Positions 41,272 through 51,534 of a DNA stretch of 64,000 bases are shown one piece after another. Position numbers and translations under genes: made by a program. Position 1 is the first letter of the stretch. Each line of letters opens with the position of its first letter. Source of the stretch: CAIOYC01 sp965277345 (GTDB lineage Bacteria; Pseudomonadota; Alphaproteobacteria; Caulobacterales; Caulobacteraceae); contig CBDICI010000004.1 in NCBI GenBank assembly GCA_965277345.1, forward strand, positions 1,364,001 through 1,428,000, given 5' to 3'. The notes under the pieces were generated by a model. That model had not been told where the DNA came from. It made no database searches and saw only the letters and a list, made by a program, of their open reading frames with translations.

Positions 41272-42627
41272 ATGGCGCGCATCACCCGCCTCCAGACCGT
41301 GCTGCTTGGCCTCGGCGCCGCCGTGGGCGCCCTGGCCGTGGCCGGCCTCGCCGCCAGTCAGGCCCCGCCGCCCCTGCCTGCGCACCCGAGCATGGCGGTC
41401 AATCCCGCAGCCACCCTGTCGCGGCCGATCCCGGACACCACGCCCAACGCCGATCAGGTGCGGCGCGGCCAGTATCTGACCATCGTCGGCGACTGCATGT
41501 CCTGCCACCTGCGGCCGGGCGGCGCGCCGCTGGCGGGGGGACTCGGCCTCAACACCCCGTTCGGCACGATCTATTCGGCCAACATCACCGCCGACAAGGA
41601 GACCGGCATCGGCAACTGGACGGCGGACCAGTTCTACCAAGCCATGCACGACGGCCATGACGATCAGGGCGTGAACCTCTATCCCGCCCTGCCCTATGTC
41701 TGGTTCAGTAAGGCCAGCCGGGCCGACGACGACGCCGTGCTGGCTTATCTGAAGACCACGCCGGCGGCGCACTATTCACCCCCCGCCAACCGCCTGCCCT
41801 TCCCGCTCAACATCCGTTTCATGATCAAGGGCTGGAACCTGCTGTTCTTCAAGCCGGCCGACTTCAGGCCGGACCCGAACCAGTCGGCGGAGTGGAACCG
41901 GGGCGCCTATATCGTGCAGGGCTATGGCCACTGCGGCGCCTGCCATACGCCCAAGAACCTGCTCAGCGCCGACCGATCCGGCCACGACCTGCAGGGCGGT
42001 GTGCTGGACAACTGGACCGCGCCCAACCTCACCGGGGCCGTGCGCACCGGCCTTGGCGGCTGGAGCGTGGACGACATCACCGAATACCTGAAGACCGGCC
42101 GCAACGCCCGCGCCGGCGCCGGCGGCTCCATGGCCGAGGTGGTGGCCTTTTCCACCTCGCTGATGACCGATCAGGACCGTCACGCCATCGCCGTCTATCT
42201 CAAGGGCCTGCCCGCCGGCCCAGAGCCCGCGCCTCCGGCCCCCGACGCCGCCGTGATGCAGCGCGGCGCGGCGATCTATTCCGACGCCTGCACCGCCTGC
42301 CATCTGGAGAACGGGGTGGGCCAGCCGCGCTTCTTCCCTCCACTCGGCCACGACGCCATGCTGCAGCAGGACGACCCCACCGGGCTGGAGCACCTGATCC
42401 TGGCCGGAACGCGCACCGGGCCCTCGCCCACCCGGCCGACGCCCCTGTCCATGCCGAGCTTCGCCTGGAAGCTCGGCGACCAGGAGATCGCCGACGTCTC
42501 CACCTATATCCGCAACAGCTGGGGCAACCAGGCCGCGCCGGTGTCGGCCTCGCAGGTGCACGATCTGCGCCGCAAGCTGAACCTGCTGAAGCCGCGCCTG
42601 ACCATCAATTCCGGCGACCGGGGCTGA
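41272..42627 (+). CDS. Triheme cytochrome c subunit of the membrane-bound dehydrogenase
   Basis: Electron-accepting subunit of 451 aa that passes electrons to the ubiquinone pool. An N-terminal hydrophobic signal or anchor (VLLGLGAAVGALAVAGLAAS) is followed by three heme c motifs: CMSCH, CGACH and CTACH, each with a downstream Met ligand candidate. The ATG at 41272 is 4 bases after the GMC stop. Three-subunit complexes of this order are typical of gluconate and alcohol-type dehydrogenases in Proteobacteria. Confidence 0.93.
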   Translation: MARITRLQTVLLGLGAAVGALAVAGLAASQAPPPLPAHPSMAVNPAATLSRPIPDTTPNADQVRRGQYLTIVGDCMSCHLRPGGAPLAGGLGLNTPFGTIYSANITADKETGIGNWTADQFYQAMHDGHDDQGVNLYPALPYVWFSKASRADDDAVLAYLKTTPAAHYSPPANRLPFPLNIRFMIKGWNLLFFKPADFRPDPNQSAEWNRGAYIVQGYGHCGACHTPKNLLSADRSGHDLQGGVLDNWTAPNLTGAVRTGLGGWSVDDITEYLKTGRNARAGAGGSMAEVVAFSTSLMTDQDRHAIAVYLKGLPAGPEPAPPAPDAAVMQRGAAIYSDACTACHLENGVGQPRFFPPLGHDAMLQQDDPTGLEHLILAGTRTGPSPTRPTPLSMPSFAWKLGDQEIADVSTYIRNSWGNQAAPVSASQVHDLRRKLNLLKPRLTINSGDRG

Positions 42628-42644
42628 GCCGCCGCACATATGCC

Positions 42645-42679
42645 GTCATCCCGGAAAGCTCGCGGAGCTGATCCGGGAC
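42645..42679. repeat. Hairpin-forming intergenic repeat
   Basis: GTCATCCCGGA and TCCGGGAC flank an inner AGCT...AGCT palindrome. The sequence lies 18 bases after the cytochrome gene and can serve as its terminator. The arms GTCATCCCGG and ATCCGGGAC resemble REP-type repeats common in this order of bacteria. Confidence 0.5.
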
Positions 42680-42746
42680 CTTTGCAAAGCATTAGACTTC
42701 CCCACCCAATCCGGGTTTGCTGCGCCCATGGACCCCGATCTTGACC

Positions 42747-45368
42747 GTGGCGAACCCCCGCGTGGCTGATCGCATCACGCCGATCACCCGGCTGGTAGGG
42801 TGGAGCGGCCGCAGGCCCTGGGTCGTGGTGGTGGTGAGCGCCCTGCTCTGCGCCCTGGCCCTGATCTATGCCGGTCGCAACTTCGCCATGAGCACCGATA
42901 CCGAGGCGCTGATCGCGCCGGATGTGGACTGGCGGCGCAACCAGGCAGCCATGGACAGAGCCTTTCCACAGAACACCGACACGACGCTGGTGGTGGTGGA
43001 TGGCCAGACGCCGGAGCTGGCCGAAGCCGCCACAGCCAGGCTGACCGCCGCCCTCGCCGCCGATACGCGCCACTTCACGCGGGTGGAGCGCCCCGACGGC
43101 GGGCCGTTCTTCGCCAAGGAGGGCCTGCTGTTCCAGTCCCCCGCCGAGGTGAAGGCGACCACCGACCAACTTCTCAAGGCGCAGCCCTTCCTCGGCCCCA
43201 TGGCCGCCGACCCCAGCCTGCGCGGGGTGATGACCAGCCTGTCGACCCTGGCCGCCGGGGTGAAGGCGGGCCAGACCACGCTGGCCGCCGTGGACGGCCC
43301 GATGGGCGCCTTCGCCGACGCGCTGGAGGGCGTGGCGCAGAAGCGGCCGACCTACTTCTCCTGGCAGTCCATGCTGGACCAGGGCGGCGCGGGCGGCGGG
43401 CTGACGGCGCCGCTGCGACGGTTCATCCTGGTGAAGCCTAAGCTGAACTATGGCGACCTGACCCCCGGCGCCGACGCCGGCGACGCCATCCACGCCGCCG
43501 CGCGTCGCCTGGCGCTGGGTCCCGCCCATGGGGTGAGCGTGCGGCTGACCGGCTCGGTGCCGCTGTCGGACGAGGAGTTCGCCTCCCTCTCCGACAGGGC
43601 GTGGCTGGTGGGCGGCGCCATGCTCGGGGCCATGCTGATCATGCTGTGGCTGGCGGTGCGTTCGGTGCGCATCATGCTGGCCATCCTGGCCTCGACCTTC
43701 GCCGGCCTGGTCATGACCGCGGCGGTGGGGCTCCTCGCCGTGCACCGGTTCAACCTGATCTCCGTCGCCTTCATCCCGCTGTTCGTCGGGCTGGGGGTGG
43801 ATTTCGGCATCCAGCTCAGCGTCCGCTTCCGCGCCGAACGGCTTGTGGAGCCTGACATTCGCGTGGCGCTGACGCGGGCGGCGGGCGGCGTCGGCGGCGC
43901 GCTCGTGCTGGCCGCCACCGCCATCACCCTCGGCTTCTTCACCTTCCTGCCCACCAAATACATCGGCGTGTCCGAACTCGGCGTGATCGCCGGGCTGGGC
44001 ATGGTGATCGCCATCGGCCTGGCGTTGACCCTGCTCCCCGCCCTCCTGGTGCTGCTGCGGACGCCAAGGCAGACGCAGGAGGTCGGCAATCGGGCGCTGG
44101 CGCCGCTCGACCGGTTCCTGGTCCGCCGCAGGAGCCTGGTGCTGTGGGCCTTCGTCATCGCCATGGTCGCCAGCATTGTCTCGCTCTTGTGGGTCCGGTT
44201 CGACTTCAACCCGCTGCATCTGAAGAATCCGCGCGGCGAGGCCGTGTCGACGCTGAACGCCCTGATGCGCGACCCGAACCAGCAGCCCAACACCATCGAC
44301 GTTTTGACCCCGAGCCTCGCCGCCGCCGACGCCCTGGCGCGCCGCCTTTCCGCCCTCCCGCAGGTCGCCCAGGCGGTGACCCTGTCCAGCTTTGTGCCGG
44401 AGGATCAGCCGCCCAAGCTGGCGGCGATCCAGGACGCCGCCGCCCTGCTCGACCCCACGCTTAATCCCTTCGACCTGCAACCGGCGCCCAGCGATGCGCA
44501 GGATGTGGCGAGCCTGCGCCAGACCGCCGCCGCGCTCGGCGAGGTCGCCACCGGGACGGACAAGGCCGCCCGCGACGCCAGACGCCTGTCGAGCGCGCTC
44601 TTGGCCCTGGCGAACGGTTCGCCCGCCCTGCGCGCCCAGGCGACGCAGACCCTGACCCTGCCGCTGAACACCCTGCTGGATCAGGTCCGCGCCCTGCTTC
44701 AGGCCGAACCGGCGACGCCGGCGAGCCTCCCGGCCCCGCTGAAGGCCGACTGGGTGTCGAGCGCCGGCCAGGCCCGCATCCAGGTGTTCCCCAAGGGCGG
44801 GCAGGACAACGCCAATCTGGTGCGCTTCTCCAGAGCCGTGCGCGCCCTCGCGCCCAACGCCTCAGGCGGCCCCATCTCCATCCAGGAGGCGGGAAACACC
44901 ATTTCGCTGGCCTTCATCGAGGCCGGCGTCCTCTCGTTCGTGGCGATCACGGTCTTGCTGCTGGTGGTGCTGCGCAGCGTGCGCGAGGTGGCGTTCACCC
45001 TGGCGCCGATCATCCTGTCGATCTTCCTGACGCTCGGAACCTGCGTGGTGATCGGCCAGTCGATCAACTTCGCCAACATCATCGCCTTCCCGCTGCTGTT
45101 CGGCGTGGGCGTGGCCTTCCACATCTATTTCGTCATGGCCTGGCGCGATGGGGCGCGGGAGCTGTTGCAGTCCAGCCTGGCGCGGGCGGTGTTCTTCAGC
45201 GCCCTGACCACCGGCGCGGCCTTCGGCGCCCTGATGCTGTCCAGCCATCCCGGCACGGCCAGCATGGGCAAGATCCTGATGATCTCCCTGATCTGGACCC
45301 TGATCTGCGCCCTGATCTTTGAACCGGCCCTGCTGGGGGATCGGGCGACGGCGGTGAATGAGGCTTGA
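42747..45368 (+). CDS. hpnN: Hopanoid biosynthesis-associated RND transporter HpnN
   Basis: MMPL/RND-family inner-membrane exporter proposed to move hopanoids to the outer membrane; about 873 aa. It has a first helix (VVVVVSALLCALALIYAG), a large periplasmic loop, FIPLFVGLGVDFGIQLSVRF with the RND helix-4 motif, a second loop and the final helix block (FPLLFGVGVAFHIYFVMAW). The layout and NFAMSTDTEALIAPDVDWR match HpnN. The start is unsure: GTG at 42747 is chosen, with GTG at 42762 possible. No other hopanoid gene is in the window, so the substrate is inferred from family only. Confidence 0.87.
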   Translation: MANPRVADRITPITRLVGWSGRRPWVVVVVSALLCALALIYAGRNFAMSTDTEALIAPDVDWRRNQAAMDRAFPQNTDTTLVVVDGQTPELAEAATARLTAALAADTRHFTRVERPDGGPFFAKEGLLFQSPAEVKATTDQLLKAQPFLGPMAADPSLRGVMTSLSTLAAGVKAGQTTLAAVDGPMGAFADALEGVAQKRPTYFSWQSMLDQGGAGGGLTAPLRRFILVKPKLNYGDLTPGADAGDAIHAAARRLALGPAHGVSVRLTGSVPLSDEEFASLSDRAWLVGGAMLGAMLIMLWLAVRSVRIMLAILASTFAGLVMTAAVGLLAVHRFNLISVAFIPLFVGLGVDFGIQLSVRFRAERLVEPDIRVALTRAAGGVGGALVLAATAITLGFFTFLPTKYIGVSELGVIAGLGMVIAIGLALTLLPALLVLLRTPRQTQEVGNRALAPLDRFLVRRRSLVLWAFVIAMVASIVSLLWVRFDFNPLHLKNPRGEAVSTLNALMRDPNQQPNTIDVLTPSLAAADALARRLSALPQVAQAVTLSSFVPEDQPPKLAAIQDAAALLDPTLNPFDLQPAPSDAQDVASLRQTAAALGEVATGTDKAARDARRLSSALLALANGSPALRAQATQTLTLPLNTLLDQVRALLQAEPATPASLPAPLKADWVSSAGQARIQVFPKGGQDNANLVRFSRAVRALAPNASGGPISIQEAGNTISLAFIEAGVLSFVAITVLLLVVLRSVREVAFTLAPIILSIFLTLGTCVVIGQSINFANIIAFPLLFGVGVAFHIYFVMAWRDGARELLQSSLARAVFFSALTTGAAFGALMLSSHPGTASMGKILMISLIWTLICALIFEPALLGDRATAVNEA

Positions 45369-45402
45369 AGCGGGTCCCGGACGGGGATGCGCGGCTTTTT
45401 CC

Positions 45403-46662
<1,260 letters not shown>

Positions 46663-46769
46663 GGCGGGTCCTTCGTATGGGGCGGCGGCGCGGTGGAAAG
46701 TCGCGCGCGCTTTAGAGCATTGTCCCGTTAGCGACTACCCCCGGCTTGGGTCCATCCCGTCGGACCGCG

Positions 46770-47090
46770 TCACCTCCACGAACGCTCCTCGGCCGGATCG
46801 GGGTCGCCGTGCTCGCCACAGTACGGTTGCCAATCGGGACAGTCAGGCGTCCAGTCCGGCCCTTCGATCACCGGCACGTGCGTCGGGTCCATCATGGTGA
46901 TGATCGCGTTGAAAAGGCCGCGGCGCCGCAGATTGTTGGCGATGGCGCTGAAACGGCGGTCAATCAGTTCGTCGATCCTCGCCTCCTCTTCGGCGCTGTA
47001 TTCCTCCGCCGGCCGCTCGCGTTTCGGTAACCGGCCCCCACGGGAGCCGCGCGTGCGCGCAGGTCGGCGATAGACGATGGGCTTGGGCAT
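46770..47090 (-). CDS. Hypothetical protein
   Basis: A 106-aa soluble protein. A basic N-terminus (MPKPIVYRRPARTRGSRGG) leads into an acidic helix (EEYSAEEEARIDELIDRRF), then SAIANNLRRRGLFNAIITMMD. The C-terminus is Asp/Pro/Trp-rich with two cysteines (TPDCPDWQPYCGEHGDPDP). GGAGG lies just before the ATG at 47090; the frame runs further upstream but loses protein-like composition. No family was recognised. Confidence 0.65.
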   Translation of the reverse strand: MPKPIVYRRPARTRGSRGGRLPKRERPAEEYSAEEEARIDELIDRRFSAIANNLRRRGLFNAIITMMDPTHVPVIEGPDWTPDCPDWQPYCGEHGDPDPAEERSWR

Positions 47091-47501
47091 GGAGCCTCCA
47101 TGGCGATGCAGCCTCGACGGCCACGGGCTGCGAGGGGGTGTGGCAAGGCGGGGCGCGGGCGCAAGCGCCGGCGTGGGTAGTACGCGATAGGGTGACGCCG
47201 TTGTCCGCGCCCCGGCGGCCGTTTCGACTTCAGGCGTCGGCGCGCGGGCGTACATTTCGGCCCTGACCGACGGCCCCGAACACGGGCGCACCCACCGTTT
47301 GGACGCGATGGACGAGTTTCGACCTCGCCCTCTGGTTCGACCCCTCAGCTGAGGGGGCGGAACAAACCCGCTCGACCGCATCCCCACCCGTGCCTCAGGC
47401 CGGCGCGCGACGCACCCTTACCAGGAGCGAGGACGGGATGAGTATCCGTCACGCGGTATCCGGTCGGACAGGCGCAGGAATTTCCCCGGCGATCGCCGCG
47501 C
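47091..47501. other. 411-base region without a recognised gene
   Basis: No convincing coding frame is seen on either strand. The clearest element is a perfect 16-bp palindrome CCCCTCAGCTGAGGGG at 47341-47356. It has a GTTC on one side and a GAAC on the other, offset by one base. The rest is GC-rich with no strong promoter. Confidence 0.5.
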
Positions 47502-48506
47502 TTACGGCTGACCCTTGCCGCCGCCGGCGCTGTAGATGTTTCCGGTAGTGTAGCTGGCGTCGTTGGCGGCGAGCTGCACATAGATGGAGGCGAGCTCCGC
47601 CGGCTGGCCCGGCCGTTTCATCGGGGTTTCTCCCCCGAAATTCTGCAGTTTTTCCTGCGTCGCGCCGCCCGAGACCTGCAGCGGCGTCCAGATCGGACCC
47701 GGCGCCACGCCGTTGACGCGGATGCCGCGCGGGGCCAGTTGTTTGGCCAACGAGTGAACATAGTTGGTGGTCGCCGCCTTGGTCTGGGCGTAGTCGTACA
47801 GGTCCTCAGACGGATCGGTGGCCTGCTCGGAGGTGGTGCCGATAATGGCCGAGCCCGGCTTAAGGTGCGGCAGCGCCGCCTTGATAATCCAGAACGGCGC
47901 ATAGATGTTGGTCTTCATGGTCCAGTCGAACTGGTCGGTGGAGATGTCCATGATCGAGGCGTGCGTCTGCTGGCGTCCGGCGTTGTTGACCACGATGTCG
48001 AGGCCGCCGAGCCCGCGCACCGCTCGCGCCACCAGTTCCTGGCAGAAGGCTTCGTTGCGGATATCGCCGGGGATAGCCACGCCGGTCCGGCCCTCGGCCT
48101 TGATCAGGGCGATCACCTCGCGGGCGTCAGGCTCTTCGGCCGGCAGGTAGTTGATGGCCACGTCCGCCCCCTCGCGGGCATAGGCGATGGCGGCGGCGCG
48201 ACCCATGCCGGAATCGCCGCCGGTGATCAGCGCCTTGCGTCCCGCCAGCCGGCCGGAGCCCCTGTAGCTGGTCTCGCCGTGGTCGGGGCGCGGGGTCATG
48301 TGCCCGGCCAGGCCCGGCCACGGCTGCGACTGCCGCTCGAACGGGGGCTTGGGATATTTGGTGGTGGGATCGACGAAGGGCGCCGCGGCCGGAGCCTGCG
48401 CAGGCTGGGCCGAGGCGCCCGAAGCCGTGGCCGTAGCCGCCAATCCAAGCCCCGCCGCGCCCACCATGCCCCGCCGCGAAACGCCGTTACCGTCTGATTT
48501 CGTCAT
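47502..48506 (-). CDS. Tat-signal SDR family oxidoreductase
   Basis: A 334-aa SDR with a twin-arginine-type N-terminus (VSRRGMVGAAGLGLAATATASGASA), a Pro-rich linker (residues about 35-75) and then a classical SDR core: TGGDSGMGRAAAIA, NNAGRQQ, the Ser in IIGTTSEQ, and YAQTK. PPFERQSQPWPG before the core is typical of the YhdG/general-stress SDR group. The ATG at 48506 follows GGAGGCAGGACG. Export of a folded, cofactor-loaded SDR is inferred from the signal. Substrate unknown. Confidence 0.87.
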   Translation of the reverse strand: MTKSDGNGVSRRGMVGAAGLGLAATATASGASAQPAQAPAAAPFVDPTTKYPKPPFERQSQPWPGLAGHMTPRPDHGETSYRGSGRLAGRKALITGGDSGMGRAAAIAYAREGADVAINYLPAEEPDAREVIALIKAEGRTGVAIPGDIRNEAFCQELVARAVRGLGGLDIVVNNAGRQQTHASIMDISTDQFDWTMKTNIYAPFWIIKAALPHLKPGSAIIGTTSEQATDPSEDLYDYAQTKAATTNYVHSLAKQLAPRGIRVNGVAPGPIWTPLQVSGGATQEKLQNFGGETPMKRPGQPAELASIYVQLAANDASYTTGNIYSAGGGKGQP

Positions 48507-48666
48507 CGTCCTGCCTCCGAAAAGTCGGCGGAAGAACGGGACCGGCGCGGATTTGTTGCGTGGGACGAGCGACTGCGGCCGCATCGACTTAACCGTCTAC
48601 CGGGTGGGTGTCCTGAAACTGGGTTTGCCGAGACCGGACTGGCGAATAGTCGACTTAGCGCCTCAG

Positions 48667-48939
48667 CTACCGCTCCTCGTCGAAGCGGTCTTCGACCAGC
48701 CGGGTCAGGGCGTCGAGGGCGCCTGCGGCGTCGGGGCCGGAGGCTTCGATCTCGATGGTGCAGCCGGGGCCGGCGGCCAGCATCATCAGGCCCATGATCG
48801 ATTGGGCGTCCACGGTGGCGTCCTCGCGCGTCACCTTGACCTCGGCGTCGAAGGTGGAGGCCAGCTTGACGAACTTGGCCGAGGCGCGGGCGTGCAGCCC
48901 CCGCTCGTTGATCACCTCCACCGTCCGGATAAGAGCCAC
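48667..48939 (-). CDS. ptsH: HPr family phosphocarrier protein
   Basis: PTS phosphocarrier, 90 aa, from a GTG at 48939. The active His is H16 in NERGLHARASAKFV and the regulatory Ser is in VDAQSIMGLMMLAAGPG. It starts 2 bases after the EIIA stop. With HprK nearby, it is the expected substrate of the Ser kinase. No EI gene is in the window; alphaproteobacteria of this type use EI-Ntr encoded elsewhere. Confidence 0.93.
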   Translation of the reverse strand: MALIRTVEVINERGLHARASAKFVKLASTFDAEVKVTREDATVDAQSIMGLMMLAAGPGCTIEIEASGPDAAGALDALTRLVEDRFDEER

Positions 48940-48941
48940 GC

Positions 48942-49346
48942 CTACTTCTCTCCGGCCAGGACGTAGGAGGCGACGGAGATGTATTTCTTGCCCGCCTGCT
49001 GGGCGTGATCGACCACGGTGGCGAGGTCGGCGCGCTCGCGGATCGAGGCCAGCTTGATCAGCATGGGCAGGTTCAGCCCGGCGATCACCTCGGCGTGGGT
49101 CTCGTCCATCACCGAGATGGCCAGGTTCGAGGGGGTGCCTCCGAACATGTCGGTGAGCAGGATCACCCCCGCGCCGTCGTCCACCTCCCGCGCGGCGGCC
49201 ACGATGTCGGCGCGGCGGCGCTCCATGTCGTCCTCGGGGCCGATGCAGATGGCGCGCACGCCGCGCTGCGGCCCCACCACGTGCTCCATGGCCAGGATGA
49301 ACTCCTGCGCCAGACTGCCGTGGGTGACGATCACCAGACCGATCAT
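48942..49346 (-). CDS. PTS EIIA component, mannose family
   Basis: A 134-aa stand-alone EIIA-Man domain. The phospho-His is H9 in MIGLVIVTHGSLA; VILLTDMFGGTPSN is the family motif. There is no EIIB/C in the region, so it is regulatory rather than part of a sugar permease. AAGGGGA precedes the ATG. The gene lies between hprK and HPr in a conserved alphaproteobacterial block. Confidence 0.93.
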   Translation of the reverse strand: MIGLVIVTHGSLAQEFILAMEHVVGPQRGVRAICIGPEDDMERRRADIVAAAREVDDGAGVILLTDMFGGTPSNLAISVMDETHAEVIAGLNLPMLIKLASIRERADLATVVDHAQQAGKKYISVASYVLAGEK

Positions 49347-49413
49347 TCGATCCCCTTGCGGACCCCATGGCCCACGCGCCCGAGGCGGCGTGATACGCCG
49401 GTTGGCGCCGGAG

Positions 49414-49842
49414 TCAAAGCCCATGCCGCGGTGCAGCGAGGGCGGCGCGGAGCCGCAGGGCGGCGTGCGGGTCGTCCGCGAGGAGGTCGAGCCCGGCAAT
49501 CGCGACCTCGGCTACCGTCCGGGTGGCGGGCTCGGGCAGCCGCTCGCCGGCCGAGCCGAGGTCGATCACCAGCGCGATCCGGCACAGGGTCAGGGCGGGC
49601 GGCGCGGGCAGGACGCCGACGCCGCGCACCTCGATCAGCCCGGCCAGCGGCGCGGGGGCCTTGCCATAGAGCGCCCCGGCGGAGCGCCAGACCACTACCC
49701 GGTCGTCCGCCACCAGCCGAAGACCGAGCTGAAGGCAGCGCAGCGCCAGGGTGGACTTGCCGGCGCCCGAGGGGCCGCGGATCAGCGCCCCGCGCCAGTG
49801 GCCCTCCACCCGGTCGGCGACGAGGGTGGCGTGGAGGATCAC
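49414..49842 (-). CDS. hprK: HPr kinase/phosphorylase, short alphaproteobacterial form
   Basis: Bifunctional Ser kinase/phosphorylase for HPr, 142 aa. The P-loop is GPSGAGKST (residues 23-31); LVADDRVVV and the C-terminal LPEPATRTVAEVAIAG correspond to the catalytic core. The N-terminal domain of the ~310-aa Firmicutes enzyme is missing, as is normal in alphaproteobacteria. The start is GTG and overlaps the chvG stop by 4 bases (GTGA). Confidence 0.92.
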   Translation of the reverse strand: MILHATLVADRVEGHWRGALIRGPSGAGKSTLALRCLQLGLRLVADDRVVVWRSAGALYGKAPAPLAGLIEVRGVGVLPAPPALTLCRIALVIDLGSAGERLPEPATRTVAEVAIAGLDLLADDPHAALRLRAALAAPRHGL

Positions 49843-51446
49843 CCCGCCTCCGGCAGTTCGACCACGAAGCGGGCGCCCTGCACGGCCTCGCCGTCCATGC
49901 GGTTCTGGGCGTAGATGCGCCCGCCGTGGGCCTCGACGATCTGGCGGGCGATGGACAGGCCGAGGCCCGAATGCCCACTGCCGCTGGCCCCGCCGGACTG
50001 CTGGGCGGGATGGGCCTTCGGCCGCTCGGTGTAGAAGCGCTCGAACACACTTTCTAGGTTGTCGGGCGGCAGGCCCGGCCCGTCGTCCTCCACCGTGGCC
50101 GCCACGCGTCGGCCCGGCCCGCGCTTGGCGGCGATGCGCACCGTCCCCTCCGCCGGACTGAACGAGCGGGCGTTGTCGATCAGGTTGCGGAACACCTGGC
50201 CGAGCGGCCCCTCCCGCCCCAGCACCGGCAGGGGTTCGCCCGGGCCGGAATACACCACGGCAGCCTCGCCCGGCCGCCGGGTGGCGTCGTAGAGGCCGGC
50301 CAGATCGACCAGCAGCCGGCCGATATCCACCGCCCGCGGTGTTTCGCGCGAGAGTTCGGCGTCCAGGCGCGAGGCGTTGGAGATGTCGGTGATCAGCCGG
50401 TCCAGCCGGTCCACATCCTTCTTCAGGATGGGCAGCAGCCGCGCCTGGGCCTGGGGCGTCGTATTCAGCTCCAGCGTCTCCACCGCCGAGCGCATGGAGG
50501 TGAGAGGGTTCTTGATCTCGTGGCTGACGTCGGCGGCGAAATGCTCCACCGCGTCCATGCGGGCGGACTGGGCGGCGGTCATGGCCTCCAGCGAGCGGGT
50601 CAGGTCGCCCACCTCGTCGTCGCGGCCGGCGAGGTCGGGCAGCGACATGGTGCGCACCCGCGACAGGCGCACGGCGTCGGCGGCGCGCGACAGCCGCCGG
50701 ATCGGCTGGGCCACGAGGAGGTTGAGCAGCAGGCTGGACCCCAGCGAGACGGCGATGGCGATGAGAATGAAGGGCAGCAGCGCGGCGCGCTGGGCGGCGA
50801 CGATCTGGTCCACCCCGGCGGACTCCAGCGTCAGTACGCCCAGCACCGCCTGCACCCGCTGGATCGGCACCGAGACGGAGATCACCTGCTCGCCGTTGTC
50901 GGCCAGCCGCACCTCGCCCACCGGCTGGCCGTGGGCGGCGGCGGCGGCGATCTCGCGCTGCAGGTCGGCGCTCGCCTTCCCGTGCGCGGCGACGGCTTCG
51001 GCTCCGGCCGGCGCCCGCCAGGGCCAGCGCAGCGTCAGCCGGCCGGCCCGATGCGGCGGCGGCAGGGGGCGCTGCTCGATCTGCCCGGTCAGGTCGGCGC
51101 TGTCGATCAGCGCGCGGCCCTGGCTGTCGAACAGGCGCACGCGCTGGTTCTTGGCCAGGAACAGCAGGCTCATGATCCGGCCCGCCCGCCCCTCGTCCAG
51201 CGCGGGGACGGGATCGGGCGTGGTGGCCGACTGGTCGATCAGATTGGCGTAGGTCAGCCCCTGAGAGGTGAGGGTGGTGACGCTCGCCTCCACCAGCCCG
51301 CGCCGGAACTCGTTCAGCGCCAGGGCCCCCCCGATCAGGATCGCCAGGCTCAGCACGTTCAGCGCCAGGATCAGCCGCCCGAGCCGCGATCCGGGCAGGG
51401 TGAATCCCAGGTGGCGGGCAGGTTCAGCGGTGCTGGAGCTGGGCAA
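49839..51446 (-). CDS. chvG: Sensor histidine kinase ChvG
   Basis: Membrane sensor of the ChvG/ChvI system, which responds to acid or envelope stress; 535 aa. TM1 is near residues 25-45 (LILALNVLSLAILIGGALAL), followed by a periplasmic sensor and TM2 (about 230-250). A HAMP region precedes the H-box ADVSHEIKNPLTSMRSA (H309), then NLIDNARSFSP and HSGLGLSIARQIVEAHGG. It has a TTG start preceded by AGAGG; no ATG or GTG is available nearby. It lies 88 bases after chvI, with a repeat in the gap. Confidence 0.9.
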   Translation of the reverse strand: MPSSSTAEPARHLGFTLPGSRLGRLILALNVLSLAILIGGALALNEFRRGLVEASVTTLTSQGLTYANLIDQSATTPDPVPALDEGRAGRIMSLLFLAKNQRVRLFDSQGRALIDSADLTGQIEQRPLPPPHRAGRLTLRWPWRAPAGAEAVAAHGKASADLQREIAAAAAHGQPVGEVRLADNGEQVISVSVPIQRVQAVLGVLTLESAGVDQIVAAQRAALLPFILIAIAVSLGSSLLLNLLVAQPIRRLSRAADAVRLSRVRTMSLPDLAGRDDEVGDLTRSLEAMTAAQSARMDAVEHFAADVSHEIKNPLTSMRSAVETLELNTTPQAQARLLPILKKDVDRLDRLITDISNASRLDAELSRETPRAVDIGRLLVDLAGLYDATRRPGEAAVVYSGPGEPLPVLGREGPLGQVFRNLIDNARSFSPAEGTVRIAAKRGPGRRVAATVEDDGPGLPPDNLESVFERFYTERPKAHPAQQSGGASGSGHSGLGLSIARQIVEAHGGRIYAQNRMDGEAVQGARFVVELPEAG

Positions 51447-51495
51447 GGCGCGCCGGACCTCTTCAAATCCGCGGTGGTATGAAGGTTCGCACCCA

Positions 51496-51530
51496 TTCCG
51501 CTCATCCCAGCATTCGCCGGGATCAGCGGT
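51496..51530. repeat. REP-like repeat between chvI and chvG
   Basis: The sequence TTCCGCTCATCCCAGC, ATTC, GCCGGGATCAGCGG forms a hairpin (CCGCT...AGCGG outer, CCCAGC/GCCGGG inner with mismatch). It resembles the copy beginning at 38603. It lies inside the 88-base chvI-chvG spacer and could lower chvG expression relative to chvI. Confidence 0.55.
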
Positions 51531-51534
51531 ATAG

